Shown piece by piece: positions 42,610 through 51,992 of a stretch of DNA of 64,000 bases. The stretch's first letter is position 1, and every line of letters starts with the position of its first letter. This DNA comes from Neobacillus sp. OS1-2 (GTDB taxonomy: Bacteria; Bacillota; Bacilli; Bacillales; Cytobacillaceae): contig NZ_CP133265.1 of the NCBI RefSeq assembly GCF_030915505.1, forward strand, positions 1,550,001-1,614,000, read 5' to 3'. The notes beneath the pieces were generated by a model. That model did not search any database and was not told where the DNA came from. It worked only from the letters and a program-made list of their open reading frames with translations. The position numbers and the translations under genes were made by a program.

Positions 42610-43737
42610 TTATTCCTTTCCCCATATAACCTTATTAACAATTTTAGTATAGCTTTGTATTATCTTAATAACTTTCACTGAAACATTAGTATCAATGTAA
42701 TCAGTTACAGGAAGTACCAGTTCATTACTATCCCACATATCTCTACATAGCTCAACAGACTGTAAAACGTCTTGTTTCTTTATTCCCCCAAGGATAATAG
42801 TTCCCTTATCCAAGGCCTCTGGACGTTCAGTTGAAGTTCTAATTGAAACTGCAGGAAATCCTAGTATTGCTGCTTCTTCAGGGACCGTACCACTATCAGA
42901 TAAAACACAATAGGAATTTACCTGTAGTTTATTGTAGTCAAAAAAACCAAAGGGTTTTAAACTTTTTACTAGTGGATGAAACTTAAATTCTCTTTTCTTT
43001 ATGATATTTTGACTTCTTGGATGAGTGGAATAAATTACTGGCATTTGATAATGATCAGCTATTTCATTAATGGCATTCATTAAAGATAAAAAGTTTTTTT
43101 CATTATCTATATTTTCTTCTCTATGAGCAGAAACTAAAATATATTTACCTTTAATTAAACCAAGGCTATCCAAAACATTACTATTATTAATTTTATCCTC
43201 ATACTTTCTTAGTACTTCAGCCATTGGGGATCCAGTAACATAAATATGTTCCTTCCTATAGCCTTCTGAAATTAAATATCTTCTTGCATGTTCTGTATAT
43301 GGAAGATTAACATCAGATATATGATCCACTATTTTTCTGTTAATCTCTTCCGGAAGATTCTGATCAAAACACCTGTTACCTGCTTCCATATGAAAAATAG
43401 GTATTTTTAATCTTTTTGCTGGTATTGCAGATAACGAAGAATTAGTATCTCCAAGAATCAATAGCGCATCGGGTTTTTCCATTTGTAAAATATCAAAAGA
43501 TTTCGCGATAATATTACCCATAGTTTCACCCAAATTATCTCCTACACTATTTAGGTAATAATTAGGCTCTCGAATTCCTAAGTCATCAAAGAAAACTTGA
43601 TTTAATGTATAATCCCAATTCTGCCCAGTATGAACTAATACATGATTAAAGTATTTATCCATTTTCTTAATAGTTTCACTCAACCTGATAATCTCAGGTC
43701 TGGTTCCTACTATTGTCATTACTTTTAATTTATTCAT
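42610..43737 (-). CDS. UDP-HexNAc 2-epimerase (WecB/CapG/FnlC-like)
   Basis: The start at 43737 follows GAGAGGG by seven bases; a longer frame overlaps the previous gene. The 375-residue enzyme has TIVGTRPEIIRLS, LGDTNSSLSA, HMEAGNRCFDQNLPEEINRK and SDSGTVPEEAAILGFPAVSI, including the family's catalytic acids and His. With the CapE-like and RmlD-like genes beside it, it probably acts last in the formation of a UDP-6-deoxy-L-HexNAc rather than making ManNAc. Confidence 0.88.
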   Translation of the reverse strand: MNKLKVMTIVGTRPEIIRLSETIKKMDKYFNHVLVHTGQNWDYTLNQVFFDDLGIREPNYYLNSVGDNLGETMGNIIAKSFDILQMEKPDALLILGDTNSSLSAIPAKRLKIPIFHMEAGNRCFDQNLPEEINRKIVDHISDVNLPYTEHARRYLISEGYRKEHIYVTGSPMAEVLRKYEDKINNSNVLDSLGLIKGKYILVSAHREENIDNEKNFLSLMNAINEIADHYQMPVIYSTHPRSQNIIKKREFKFHPLVKSLKPFGFFDYNKLQVNSYCVLSDSGTVPEEAAILGFPAVSIRTSTERPEALDKGTIILGGIKKQDVLQSVELCRDMWDSNELVLPVTDYIDTNVSVKVIKIIQSYTKIVNKVIWGKE

Positions 43738-43754
43738 AATTTTTCCCTCTCGTT

Positions 43755-44606
43755 TTATAAATAATATGGATATAATTCTGGATGATCGTATACCCACTCT
43801 TTCATTTCTTGTATCATATCCTCATATGAAGGGATTATAAAATTAAAATCCCTCCGTGTATTTAATAGAGATTTATTTAAACTAAAATCCTTATAATTAT
43901 TAATGGTCAACTGATTATTTTTAAAGTACTTATTAAATAAAATTAACATTTCATATTTATTTATACTCTCATTATTCACAAGATTATATAATCCAGTTAA
44001 ATTTACTTCTACGGCCTTTTCCATCGCCTTAGCTAAAGTAAGAGTAGTTACACCAGTCCAAATAGCCTTACTGTATCCATTAATTTCTCCACTTTGCTTC
44101 ATAAACCAGTTAAATAAGCCAATTCCCTCTTCATTCATATCTGGACCAATGATAGAATTTCTAAATGTTAAATCTTTATTATTTTCAAGTTCACCTAACG
44201 CCTTTGATCGATCATAAAATGTTTCTCCATCTTTCAAAGAGCTCTCCTTATAATTTCCGGTTTTTCCGGAAAATACACAATCAGTACTCATGTGAATAAC
44301 CTTAGTATGACTATCTTTTGTAATATAACTTAAATAATGCGGGAGATAACTATTCATAAAGACAGCATTATGTTTATTTTCTTCTGCATCGCTATTTAAA
44401 ATACCTATACAATTAATAACTGCATCGAATTCCCCAGTTTTAACCAGATCTTCTAATAAAGGTGAATTTTTTATATCACCAATAACATTTTCACAATAGT
44501 TAAATGGTTTTCGGGAAAAGGTTGTAACATGATGTCCTTGTTCTTTGAGATAGATAGCAATTGTATGACCAGCCATCCCTGTTGCACCTAAAACTAAGAA
44601 TTTCAT
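43755..44606 (-). CDS. RmlD/FnlB-like NDP-sugar 4-reductase
   Basis: 283 residues, extended SDR: LGATGMAGHTIAIYLKEQGH at the start, then HMSTDCVFSGKTGNYKE and YDRSKALGE with the catalytic Tyr-x3-Lys. The cupin domain found in CapF (about 370 residues) is missing, so it resembles the reductases of UDP-L-QuiNAc pathways (WbvR type) or FnlB. It overlaps the CapE-like gene by four bases. Confidence 0.85.
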   Translation of the reverse strand: MKFLVLGATGMAGHTIAIYLKEQGHHVTTFSRKPFNYCENVIGDIKNSPLLEDLVKTGEFDAVINCIGILNSDAEENKHNAVFMNSYLPHYLSYITKDSHTKVIHMSTDCVFSGKTGNYKESSLKDGETFYDRSKALGELENNKDLTFRNSIIGPDMNEEGIGLFNWFMKQSGEINGYSKAIWTGVTTLTLAKAMEKAVEVNLTGLYNLVNNESINKYEMLILFNKYFKNNQLTINNYKDFSLNKSLLNTRRDFNFIIPSYEDMIQEMKEWVYDHPELYPYYL

Positions 44607-45652
44607 TGAGTTACTAACTTCCTTTCAAACTCTTTTAGTTCATGTTGGATATAATCAAGACTTAAAAGTTTTTCTTTAATTTGCTCTATATTTAACCGCT
44701 CTGTATTATGAGAGTTATATTCATCTGAATAAGCGAGTAATTCATTTCCCTCAACAAAATACTTGTCGTAATTTAGCTCTCTTTTATCTACGGGAACTCT
44801 ATAGAATCCACCCATATCCTCAGCCGGAATATACTCTTCTTTAGTTAAGAGGGTTTCATATAATTTTTCTCCATGTCTTGTTCCAATTATTTTTATCTCA
44901 TTTTCCGCATTAAATAATTCTTTTAAAGCTTGAGCTAAATCTCCAATTGTCGATGCAGGTGATTTTTGAACCATAATATCCCCAGAATTAGCATTTTGAA
45001 AAGCAAACACAACCAACTCAACAGCTTCCTCTAAACTCATCAAGAAACGAGTCATCTGAGGATCAGTAATTGTTAATGGATTGCCACTCTTAATCTGCTC
45101 TACAAATAATGGAATAACAGAACCTCTCGAGGCCATTACATTCCCGTATCTGGTTCCACAAATCATCGTTCTCTCTTGTGGTACTGTTCTTGATTTGGCC
45201 ACAAAAACTTTTTCCATCATCGCTTTCGAAATACCCATCGCATTAATTGGATATGCTGCTTTATCAGTAGAAAGGCATATAACTTTCTTTACACCTGCTT
45301 CTATTGCTGCTGTAAGGACATTTTCTGTACCTAACACATTTGTTTTAACAGCTTCCAGAGGGAAAAATTCACATGATGGAACTTGTTTTAATGCAGCTGC
45401 ATGGAATACATAATCAACATTATACATTGCATTTTTCACACTAGAGATATCCCGGACATCCCCAATAAAAAACTTAATTTTATCATTTTTATAAAGCTTT
45501 CTCATATCATCCTGTTTTTTTTCATCTCTGGAAAAGATTCGAATCTCACCGATATCAGTATCTAAAAACCTATCTAATACAGCATTACCAAATGAACCTG
45601 TTCCACCAGTAATTAATAAAGTTTTCCCTTTAAACAATTTTAACATCTCCAT
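44603..45652 (-). CDS. capE: UDP-GlcNAc 4,6-dehydratase/5-epimerase (CapE/FnlA-like)
   Basis: 349 residues with ITGGTGSFGNAVLDRFLDT, FHAAALKQVPSCEFFP, LSTDKAAYPINAMGISKAMM and GTRYGNVMASRGSVIPLF, nearly the textbook CapE sequence. CapE converts UDP-GlcNAc to a 4-keto-6-deoxy-L-sugar, the first step of the UDP-L-FucNAc and UDP-L-QuiNAc routes. A TTG at 45637 (FKGKTLLI) has the best ribosome-site spacing and fits CapE starts. It overlaps the upstream glycosyltransferase by 23 bases. Confidence 0.92.
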   Translation of the reverse strand: MEMLKLFKGKTLLITGGTGSFGNAVLDRFLDTDIGEIRIFSRDEKKQDDMRKLYKNDKIKFFIGDVRDISSVKNAMYNVDYVFHAAALKQVPSCEFFPLEAVKTNVLGTENVLTAAIEAGVKKVICLSTDKAAYPINAMGISKAMMEKVFVAKSRTVPQERTMICGTRYGNVMASRGSVIPLFVEQIKSGNPLTITDPQMTRFLMSLEEAVELVVFAFQNANSGDIMVQKSPASTIGDLAQALKELFNAENEIKIIGTRHGEKLYETLLTKEEYIPAEDMGGFYRVPVDKRELNYDKYFVEGNELLAYSDEYNSHNTERLNIEQIKEKLLSLDYIQHELKEFERKLVTQ

Positions 45653-46838
45653 TTATTTTGATTTTTGTTAGCAATATATTTATTTTATCCATATATATCT
45701 TTTTAGAAAAGTTATGATCATAATAACATTTTGCATTTTTACCGTATTCTGTAAGGGTATCTTTTTCAGCAGCAAACCTCTTAATATTACTTGCAAATTG
45801 TTTATAGTTTTCTGCTGATGCACATAAACCACAATTCGCATCATTAATAACAATTTCAGTTTCCCCGTCAATAGCTCCTAAAATCGGCTTACCTGACGCC
45901 ATATAAGATTGAACCTTATTTGGTAATGTATAAGATATAAATTTATTTGCTTTCAATGTAATTAAAAATGCATCAGCCATTTCGTAGAATATTGGCATTT
46001 CAATAATCGGATGCTGCCCATAGAATATTACATTACTTAAATTAAACTGCTTTGCTAATTCCTCACACCTCTTACGTGAAGATCCATCCCCCACTATATG
46101 AAACCTTATTGATTGTTCATCTTTAATCTCATTTGCAGCATAAATAATTGTTTCTACGCTCTGCATTTCCCCAATATTCCCTGCGAAAACTAAATTTATA
46201 AATCCATCATTCTTCTTTTTTGGTATATCTTCAAATATTGCTTCAGCATACACAGGTAGATAAGTAATATTCCTATTAATATCTAATGTATTATTAAAAT
46301 ATTCTTCAAAAAGCTTTGAACTAGTAAATATCTCATCTGCACTTTTATATATCCATTTGGAGAGCTTCAAAAGAACGCTATAAATTTTACCATTCGGAGA
46401 TATTCCCCCGGATACAAGGCTTTCAGGCCATAGATCATGACAATACAATATTAAAGGTTTTTTTGTTATCTTTTTTAATAGGATACCAGGCAATGCCATG
46501 GTAACTGGAGAAAGCTGATAAACTAAAATTAAATCAAAGTCTTTCTTAATAAACATTGCTTTTATGGATGAAGACACTGCAAAACTAAAGTAATTCAACG
46601 CTAATCTTTTAGTTCCCTTTCCTCTTCCTAATAGCCACGATCGATAAACCTTAACTCCGTTTATTACTTCTTTTCTATTTCTTAATGCTCTATACTTCTT
46701 ATCTACAATCCCACTTGGATAATTCGGAAGTCCTGTAAGGACTGTTACCTCATGCCCCTCTTTTGCAAGTTCAAAACAAATATCACTAACTCTAAATTGC
46801 TCAGGAAAGAAATATTGACACACTACAAGTATCTTCAT
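45630..46838 (-). CDS. Glycosyltransferase family 4 (WbuB-like)
   Basis: 402 residues: VVCQYFFPEQFRVSDICFEL and LTGLPNYPSG are the marks of WbuB-type GT4 enzymes, several of which transfer L-FucNAc or L-QuiNAc. The donor domain has VFAGNIGEMQSVETIIYAA and YTLPNKVQSYMASGKPILG. Its position next to the CapE set supports that it uses that donor. Confidence 0.9.
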   Translation of the reverse strand: MKILVVCQYFFPEQFRVSDICFELAKEGHEVTVLTGLPNYPSGIVDKKYRALRNRKEVINGVKVYRSWLLGRGKGTKRLALNYFSFAVSSSIKAMFIKKDFDLILVYQLSPVTMALPGILLKKITKKPLILYCHDLWPESLVSGGISPNGKIYSVLLKLSKWIYKSADEIFTSSKLFEEYFNNTLDINRNITYLPVYAEAIFEDIPKKKNDGFINLVFAGNIGEMQSVETIIYAANEIKDEQSIRFHIVGDGSSRKRCEELAKQFNLSNVIFYGQHPIIEMPIFYEMADAFLITLKANKFISYTLPNKVQSYMASGKPILGAIDGETEIVINDANCGLCASAENYKQFASNIKRFAAEKDTLTEYGKNAKCYYDHNFSKKIYMDKINILLTKIKINGDVKIV

Positions 46839-47734
46839 TACTTTTTTCCTCTTTGTTTACTTTCCAAATATCTCTTTACTTCTCCTTTAATCCCTTCTGA
46901 AAAAGATAATGGAGAGTAACCAATGTCCTTTGCCGCTTCATCGTAAGTAAATACCTTATCTTCCTGCATTCTAAGTACCTGTTCTACAGAAATTAAAGCA
47001 TTTTTATTAATTAAATTGTAAATTTTCGCTGAAAATATTGAAAACCATAACGGTATTTTTACTATTGTATTTTTTTTGTCTAGTGTTGCGGAGACACATT
47101 TTATTAAGTCCAGATATTTAATAGGATTTCTTCCAGATAAATTGTATTCCTTATTGAAGGTTATATCCCTTTTTTCAAGAATATCATAGTATGCATAACC
47201 TAGATCTTTGGCATGAACAGGCTGCATCAAATTGTCCCCTTTTCCAAACATAGGGAAAAACTTATGCCTGTTTAAATAATCGACAAGTTTATACATATTT
47301 CTATCTCCTGTGGAGCCGTATATCATTGTGGGCCTTAATATTGTAATACCAATTTGATCTCTCATTTTAAGAATTCTTTCTTCAATTTCAATATACACTT
47401 CTGATGCACTTTTATATTTTGAGTATCTTCCTGTAGTGTGAACAAGTATTGCCCACTTCACCTTATTTCTAATAGCGGCATCCATTACATTATCTGAAAA
47501 TAATATAGTTGAGATATGGACCACCGTTTCCACACCCTCCATAGTTTTTTCTAGAAATGCTTTGTCTTCTAGACTACCAAATACCTTTTCTACTTTTAGC
47601 CCGGATTTATCTAGTAAAGTTGTATCGCTATTATCCCTAACCAGACATCTAATTTTACCTTTATACTTTTCTTTTATTAATCTATCTAAGAACCATTTAC
47701 CGGTATGTCCAGTAATTCCAGTAACATATAACAT
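46838..47734 (-). CDS. NAD-dependent epimerase/dehydratase (SDR) family protein
   Basis: 298 residues with GITGHTGKWFLDRLIKEKY, VVHISTILFS and ILRPTMIYGSTGDRNMYKL. Instead of the classical YxxxK the region reads YSKYKSASE, so the active site needs care. It is commonly found between the priming transferase and the WbuB-like gene and probably acts on the same 6-deoxy sugar. AGGAGGAATAAAT is partly seen before the ATG. Confidence 0.8.
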   Translation of the reverse strand: MLYVTGITGHTGKWFLDRLIKEKYKGKIRCLVRDNSDTTLLDKSGLKVEKVFGSLEDKAFLEKTMEGVETVVHISTILFSDNVMDAAIRNKVKWAILVHTTGRYSKYKSASEVYIEIEERILKMRDQIGITILRPTMIYGSTGDRNMYKLVDYLNRHKFFPMFGKGDNLMQPVHAKDLGYAYYDILEKRDITFNKEYNLSGRNPIKYLDLIKCVSATLDKKNTIVKIPLWFSIFSAKIYNLINKNALISVEQVLRMQEDKVFTYDEAAKDIGYSPLSFSEGIKGEVKRYLESKQRGKK

Positions 47735-47759
47735 ATTTATTCCTCCGAAAACAATTACT

Positions 47760-48353
47760 TTAGTTACTACTACCCTCTTTTACCCCATCACTTTTAAGCA
47801 CACTAACAACAGTCAAAAAGAACACCTTTATATCAAAGAAAAAACTCGCTCTATTAACATATTCCCCATCAAGTTTTGCTTTAGTTTCAATCGGCAATTC
47901 ATCCCTACCATTTATTTGTGCCCACCCAGTAAGCCCCGGATAAATATCATTCGCCCCATATTTATCTCTCTCAGCAATCAAATCATACTGATTCCAAAGA
48001 CAAGGCCTTGGGCCAATCACACTCATTTCACCTTTAAGAATATTAATTATTTGCGGAAGTTCATCTAAACTAGTTTTGCGCAAAAGTTTCCCTACCCTAG
48101 TAATATGGCTTTTTGGGTCTTTTAACAGGTGAGTGGGTGTATCTTTTGGTGTATCAATCTTCATTGTTCTAAACTTTAAAATATAAAACTCTGATTTACC
48201 TTTTCCAATCCTACGCTGCTTAAAAAATACCCGTCCATTTGAATCAAGCTTAATACAGATTATTAATATTAAAAAAACGGGTGAAAGTACCACAATCCCA
48301 ATAAAGGAAAGAACAAAGTCTAATAATCTTTTTAAATACCTTCTATAAATCAC
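47760..48353 (-). CDS. Priming sugar-phosphate transferase (EpsL/WcaJ-type)
   Basis: A GTG at 48353 after GAGGTGG gives 197 residues: one membrane helix (about 8-33), then FFKQRRIGKGKSEFYILKFR, TSLDELPQIINILKGEMSVI and GPRPCL. The enzyme moves a sugar-1-phosphate from UDP-sugar to undecaprenyl phosphate and starts the repeat unit. The small size matches the catalytic-core-only (PglC-like) form. Confidence 0.92.
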   Translation of the reverse strand: MIYRRYLKRLLDFVLSFIGIVVLSPVFLILIICIKLDSNGRVFFKQRRIGKGKSEFYILKFRTMKIDTPKDTPTHLLKDPKSHITRVGKLLRKTSLDELPQIINILKGEMSVIGPRPCLWNQYDLIAERDKYGANDIYPGLTGWAQINGRDELPIETKAKLDGEYVNRASFFFDIKVFFLTVVSVLKSDGVKEGSSN

Positions 48354-48460
48354 TTTAACATCCACCTCAATCAAAAAGGTTAATTAGTATTTAACCTTCT
48401 TCGCCATAATGACAAGTAACTAACCAAACATATATTTTTTTGTTCTTTTAATTCAACTTG

Positions 48461-50287
48461 CTACTTAGCAACAGACAAATTTGAAGAACTTTCAAACCTA
48501 TTATTAGCAACATCTATCAAAGTATTATGCATCTCTCTTTCAGACATAGTCAACAAGCTCTCAATTAACTCGCTCATAACACTAGCCTGAATAACCTTCG
48601 CCTTCCCAATATGAATCTTCGGGTAAACCTGCTCCGGATGAACTTCATTTTCGTTCAACAATTCCTCATACATTTTCTCCCCGGGCCGAAGTCCTGAAAA
48701 CTGAATCCCGATTTCTTCTATAGTATATCCCGACAACTTTATCAGGTTTTTCGCTAAATCCACAATCTTAACTGGCTCCCCCATATCCAAGACAAAAACC
48801 TCTCCGCCACGTGCTAAAGACCCAGCCTGAATCACAAGCCGCGAAGCTTCCGGAATAGTCATAAAATACCGTGTCATCTCCTCATGAGTAACCGTAACCG
48901 GTCCACCAGCAGCAATTTGCTTTTTAAACAACGGAATAACACTACCACGACTGCCCAATACATTCCCAAATCGAACCGCCACAAATTTCGTATTACTATT
49001 CGGAGCCAAACTCTGAATAATCATCTCCGCAAACCGCTTTGTCGCACCCATCACATTCGGAGGATTAACCGCCTTATCTGAAGAAATCATCACAAACGTA
49101 TTCACACCGAAGGTGTCCGCCGCCTCCGCAACATTCTTAGTACCAAAGATATTATTCTTCACAGCTTCCCTGGGATTATATTCCATAAGAGGCACATGCT
49201 TATGCGCAGCGGCATGGTACACTACAAACGGTCGATGCTCCTCCATCACATCAAAGATTCGCGTCCGATCTTGAATATCACCGATAACAGGCACAATCTC
49301 AATTTGATCTTGATACATTCTACGCAGCTCCATATCAATCAAATAAATACTGTTCTCCCCATGTCCTAGTAGAACAATTTTACTAGGATTAAACTTACAA
49401 ATCTGTCGGCAGATTTCCGAGCCAATCGACCCGCCTGCACCAGTAACCATTACGGTTTTTCCAGATACCTTTTCTGAAATCCCGGCAATATCCAATTCCA
49501 CCGGTTCTCTTCCTAATAAATCCTCCACCTGGACATCACGGAATTGATTCACCGTTACTTTCCCCGTCATTAAATCCTCAAGTTTAGGGATAATTTGCGT
49601 TTTCGCCTTAGTTTTCGCACATTCTTCAAAGATTCGTTTCAATTCTTTCTGACCCAATGAAGGAATCGCAATCACGATATTTTCTATTTTGTATTTCTCC
49701 ACGGTTTCCTTAATATGTCTGGAATCCCCGGCAACTGTAATCCCCAGAATCTCTAATCGATATTTCTTCGGATCATCGTCAATAAAGGCAACAGGCTTCA
49801 AGTCAATCTCATGGTTATTAAGTAACTGCCGGGCAACCATGGTGCCACCTGCACCTGCGCCAATAATCAAGGTCCGCTTGATTTCCTTCTGTTTTGTCAT
49901 AATGTTGTCTCTGAACATCCGCCACGAAAACCTCGATCCACCTATGAACAACACATGTAGCATCCATGCAATCATCAATGCCCGAACATAGATATTACCA
50001 AAAACCAGCTTCTGCATAATTCCCGTAACGATAATCGTTAGCGTCACAGCCTTGACAATCGCAACCAGCTCGCCGACACTCGCATATTCCCATGCCTTAT
50101 TATAAAGTTTATATATGAATGCAAATACGTGATGGCAAGTAAACAGTGTAAGTGCCGTCACTGGCAGCATGGGAATCTCAAAAATGTCCCAATCCGGATT
50201 CAGTGTAAAATAGCTTATGTACACTGCGGATAATACAATGAATGAATCCAGTATAGCGAGTGCAGTCAACCTCTTTCCATATGTCAT
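48461..50287 (-). CDS. Membrane-bound UDP-GlcNAc 4,6-dehydratase (EpsC/CapD-like)
   Basis: A start at 50287 after GGGGG (nine bases) gives 608 residues. Four membrane helices (1-110), a first Rossmann domain (IIGAGAGGTMVARQLL), and a second with VTGAGGSIGSEICRQI, SSDKAVNPPNVMGATKR (catalytic Met-x3-Lys) and VRFGNVLGSRGSVIPLF. It makes UDP-4-keto-6-deoxy-GlcNAc. With CapE, two different 4,6-dehydratases are present, so the polysaccharide may contain two modified sugars. Confidence 0.92.
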   Translation of the reverse strand: MTYGKRLTALAILDSFIVLSAVYISYFTLNPDWDIFEIPMLPVTALTLFTCHHVFAFIYKLYNKAWEYASVGELVAIVKAVTLTIIVTGIMQKLVFGNIYVRALMIAWMLHVLFIGGSRFSWRMFRDNIMTKQKEIKRTLIIGAGAGGTMVARQLLNNHEIDLKPVAFIDDDPKKYRLEILGITVAGDSRHIKETVEKYKIENIVIAIPSLGQKELKRIFEECAKTKAKTQIIPKLEDLMTGKVTVNQFRDVQVEDLLGREPVELDIAGISEKVSGKTVMVTGAGGSIGSEICRQICKFNPSKIVLLGHGENSIYLIDMELRRMYQDQIEIVPVIGDIQDRTRIFDVMEEHRPFVVYHAAAHKHVPLMEYNPREAVKNNIFGTKNVAEAADTFGVNTFVMISSDKAVNPPNVMGATKRFAEMIIQSLAPNSNTKFVAVRFGNVLGSRGSVIPLFKKQIAAGGPVTVTHEEMTRYFMTIPEASRLVIQAGSLARGGEVFVLDMGEPVKIVDLAKNLIKLSGYTIEEIGIQFSGLRPGEKMYEELLNENEVHPEQVYPKIHIGKAKVIQASVMSELIESLLTMSEREMHNTLIDVANNRFESSSNLSVAK

Positions 50288-50425
50288 CCGGCCATTCCCC
50301 CTTTTATATCTATTTCGTTTCTCAAAACATCTAGGCAAAAAAATAAATATCTAACGGAAACTCATGTGTATCACACCTGTCCTTTCATTAGATATTTATT
50401 ATTGGTGTAATCAACATATCCTTGG
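50288..50425 (-). promoter_or_regulatory. Structured leader with terminator-like hairpin before the epsC-like gene
   Basis: On the minus strand AATAAATATCTAA and TTAGATATTTATT form a 13-pair stem around an inner GTGT-GAT-ACAC hairpin, followed by seven Ts. The place, inside the operon just before the epsC-like gene, matches that of the EAR antitermination RNA in Bacillus eps operons, but I could not confirm EAR sequence features. Confidence 0.5.
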
Positions 50426-51187
50426 TTAGAAAAACAGAAACTTCTTTCTCTTTTTAATTTCGATTGGCATTTCTTTTATGATATTTTTCTTCTCAATCAG
50501 AAGCTCTGCATTTTCTTTAAAAAGATAGACATAATCTGAACCAAACTTAGAATCTATTAAACTAAAAGCTTCGTCCATTTTAAATGTTCGATTATTCACA
50601 TTATGAGCATCTGAAGCAATGAAATGCGTTTGATTGGATTCAATTAATTGCATCGAGTAGTTTTTAATCTTTTTACCGAAGTAACCGCAAAGACTGGATG
50701 CCGTTACCTGTGTTAACGCACCCTTTTCAACCAATTTATATAAGGTTTCTGGGCGTTCGATCAATTCGGCATTTCGCTCGGGATGAACAATGATGGGGGT
50801 CAACCCTTTGACTTGGATATCAAATAGGAGTTTTTCTGTATACCTTGGAACATGACTTGATGGGAATTCAATAAATACATACTGACTGTCATTCAATGTT
50901 TGAATATCTCCAGTTTCTAAGTCTGCTAGAATTTCACCAAAAATCCTCGGTTCCTGACCAGGTAAAATCCTCATGTTGATGTTTGCCTCTTGCAGGCTTT
51001 GATTTAACTCTTCCACTTTTTTTAAAATGGATGGCTTCCGGTTATCATATTGACTATTTAAATGAGGAGTGGCGATGATGGTATGAATGCCTTCCTTCAC
51101 AGCTTCCTTTGCCATGTTCAGGCTATCTTCGACATTCTTTGCTCCGTCGTCAATCCCGGGCAATATATGACAATGAATATCAATCAT
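50426..51187 (-). CDS. Tyrosine-protein phosphatase (CpsB/YwqE-like, PHP domain)
   Basis: The ATG at 51187 follows GAGGAG by about nine bases and gives 253 residues starting MIDIHCHILPGIDDGA, the metal-binding PHP motif. FIEFPSSHVPRY, IIVHPERNAEL and ASDAHN complete the metal site. It dephosphorylates the adjacent tyrosine kinase and so regulates polymer length. Confidence 0.92.
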   Translation of the reverse strand: MIDIHCHILPGIDDGAKNVEDSLNMAKEAVKEGIHTIIATPHLNSQYDNRKPSILKKVEELNQSLQEANINMRILPGQEPRIFGEILADLETGDIQTLNDSQYVFIEFPSSHVPRYTEKLLFDIQVKGLTPIIVHPERNAELIERPETLYKLVEKGALTQVTASSLCGYFGKKIKNYSMQLIESNQTHFIASDAHNVNNRTFKMDEAFSLIDSKFGSDYVYLFKENAELLIEKKNIIKEMPIEIKKRKKFLFF

Positions 51188-51284
51188 TCGACACACTCCT
51201 CTTCCAATTAACTGTCATTTTAATAACTTTACTAGTTTAGCACTATTTTACTACATCGTACATAGCGAAAAATGTCGAATATGG

Positions 51285-51992
51285 TCATTTTGTACCATAG
51301 TAATAGTAGTAATTAGTATCTTGAACCTTCTTATGATTCACTACCACACCAAGTAACTTACTTTGTGCAGAATCAAGAAGCTCTTTTGCCTTAATCATTT
51401 GCTCTTTCTCTGTCTTCCCACTATAAACAACTAGAACAGTACCCTCACAACGATTCGATAAAATTTGCGCATCCGTTACGGCCAATAATGGCGGCGTATC
51501 AAACAGGATGATGTCAAACAGTTTCTCCGATGTTTGGAAGATTTGCTCCATCGATTTTGAACTTAGTAGCTCAGACGGGTTTGGCGGAATCGGACCGCTT
51601 GTTAGTACAAATAAATTTTCTACACTCGTTTCGGAAATAGCCTCTTCTAAAGAGATTTGTTTTGTTAAAACGGTTGTCAATCCAAACGTATTCGTTTGAT
51701 TAAACGTATAATGAACGGTTGGCTTTCTCATGTCAGCATCCACAAGTAGGACCTTTTTCCCTTGTTGAGCAAACGTAACAGCAAGGTTAGCTACTGTTGT
51801 TGATTTCCCTTCTCCTGGTCCCGAAGAAGTAACCATTAACGTTCTTACGTTTTTATCAACGGTTGAATACTGTATATTCGTTCTAATCGTCCGGTATTGC
51901 TCAGAAATCGGTGATTTAGAATCCATCATTGTGATCAGTGATCGTTTATTATTTACTATTTGCTTCCCTTTTTTAAGAGCCAATCGTCTCAC
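51285..51992 (-). CDS. Tyrosine-protein kinase (CpsD/EpsB-like BY-kinase)
   Basis: About 235 residues: Walker A SSGPGEGKSTTVANLA, Walker A' LLVDADMRKPTVHY, Walker B ILFDTPPLLA, and a C-terminal tyrosine cluster (NYYYYYG) for autophosphorylation. It works with the membrane partner encoded just upstream (20-bp overlap). A TTG at 51983 after AGAGGTGA is a better start than the GTG at 51992. Confidence 0.92.
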   Translation of the reverse strand: MRRLALKKGKQIVNNKRSLITMMDSKSPISEQYRTIRTNIQYSTVDKNVRTLMVTSSGPGEGKSTTVANLAVTFAQQGKKVLLVDADMRKPTVHYTFNQTNTFGLTTVLTKQISLEEAISETSVENLFVLTSGPIPPNPSELLSSKSMEQIFQTSEKLFDIILFDTPPLLAVTDAQILSNRCEGTVLVVYSGKTEKEQMIKAKELLDSAQSKLLGVVVNHKKVQDTNYYYYYGTK

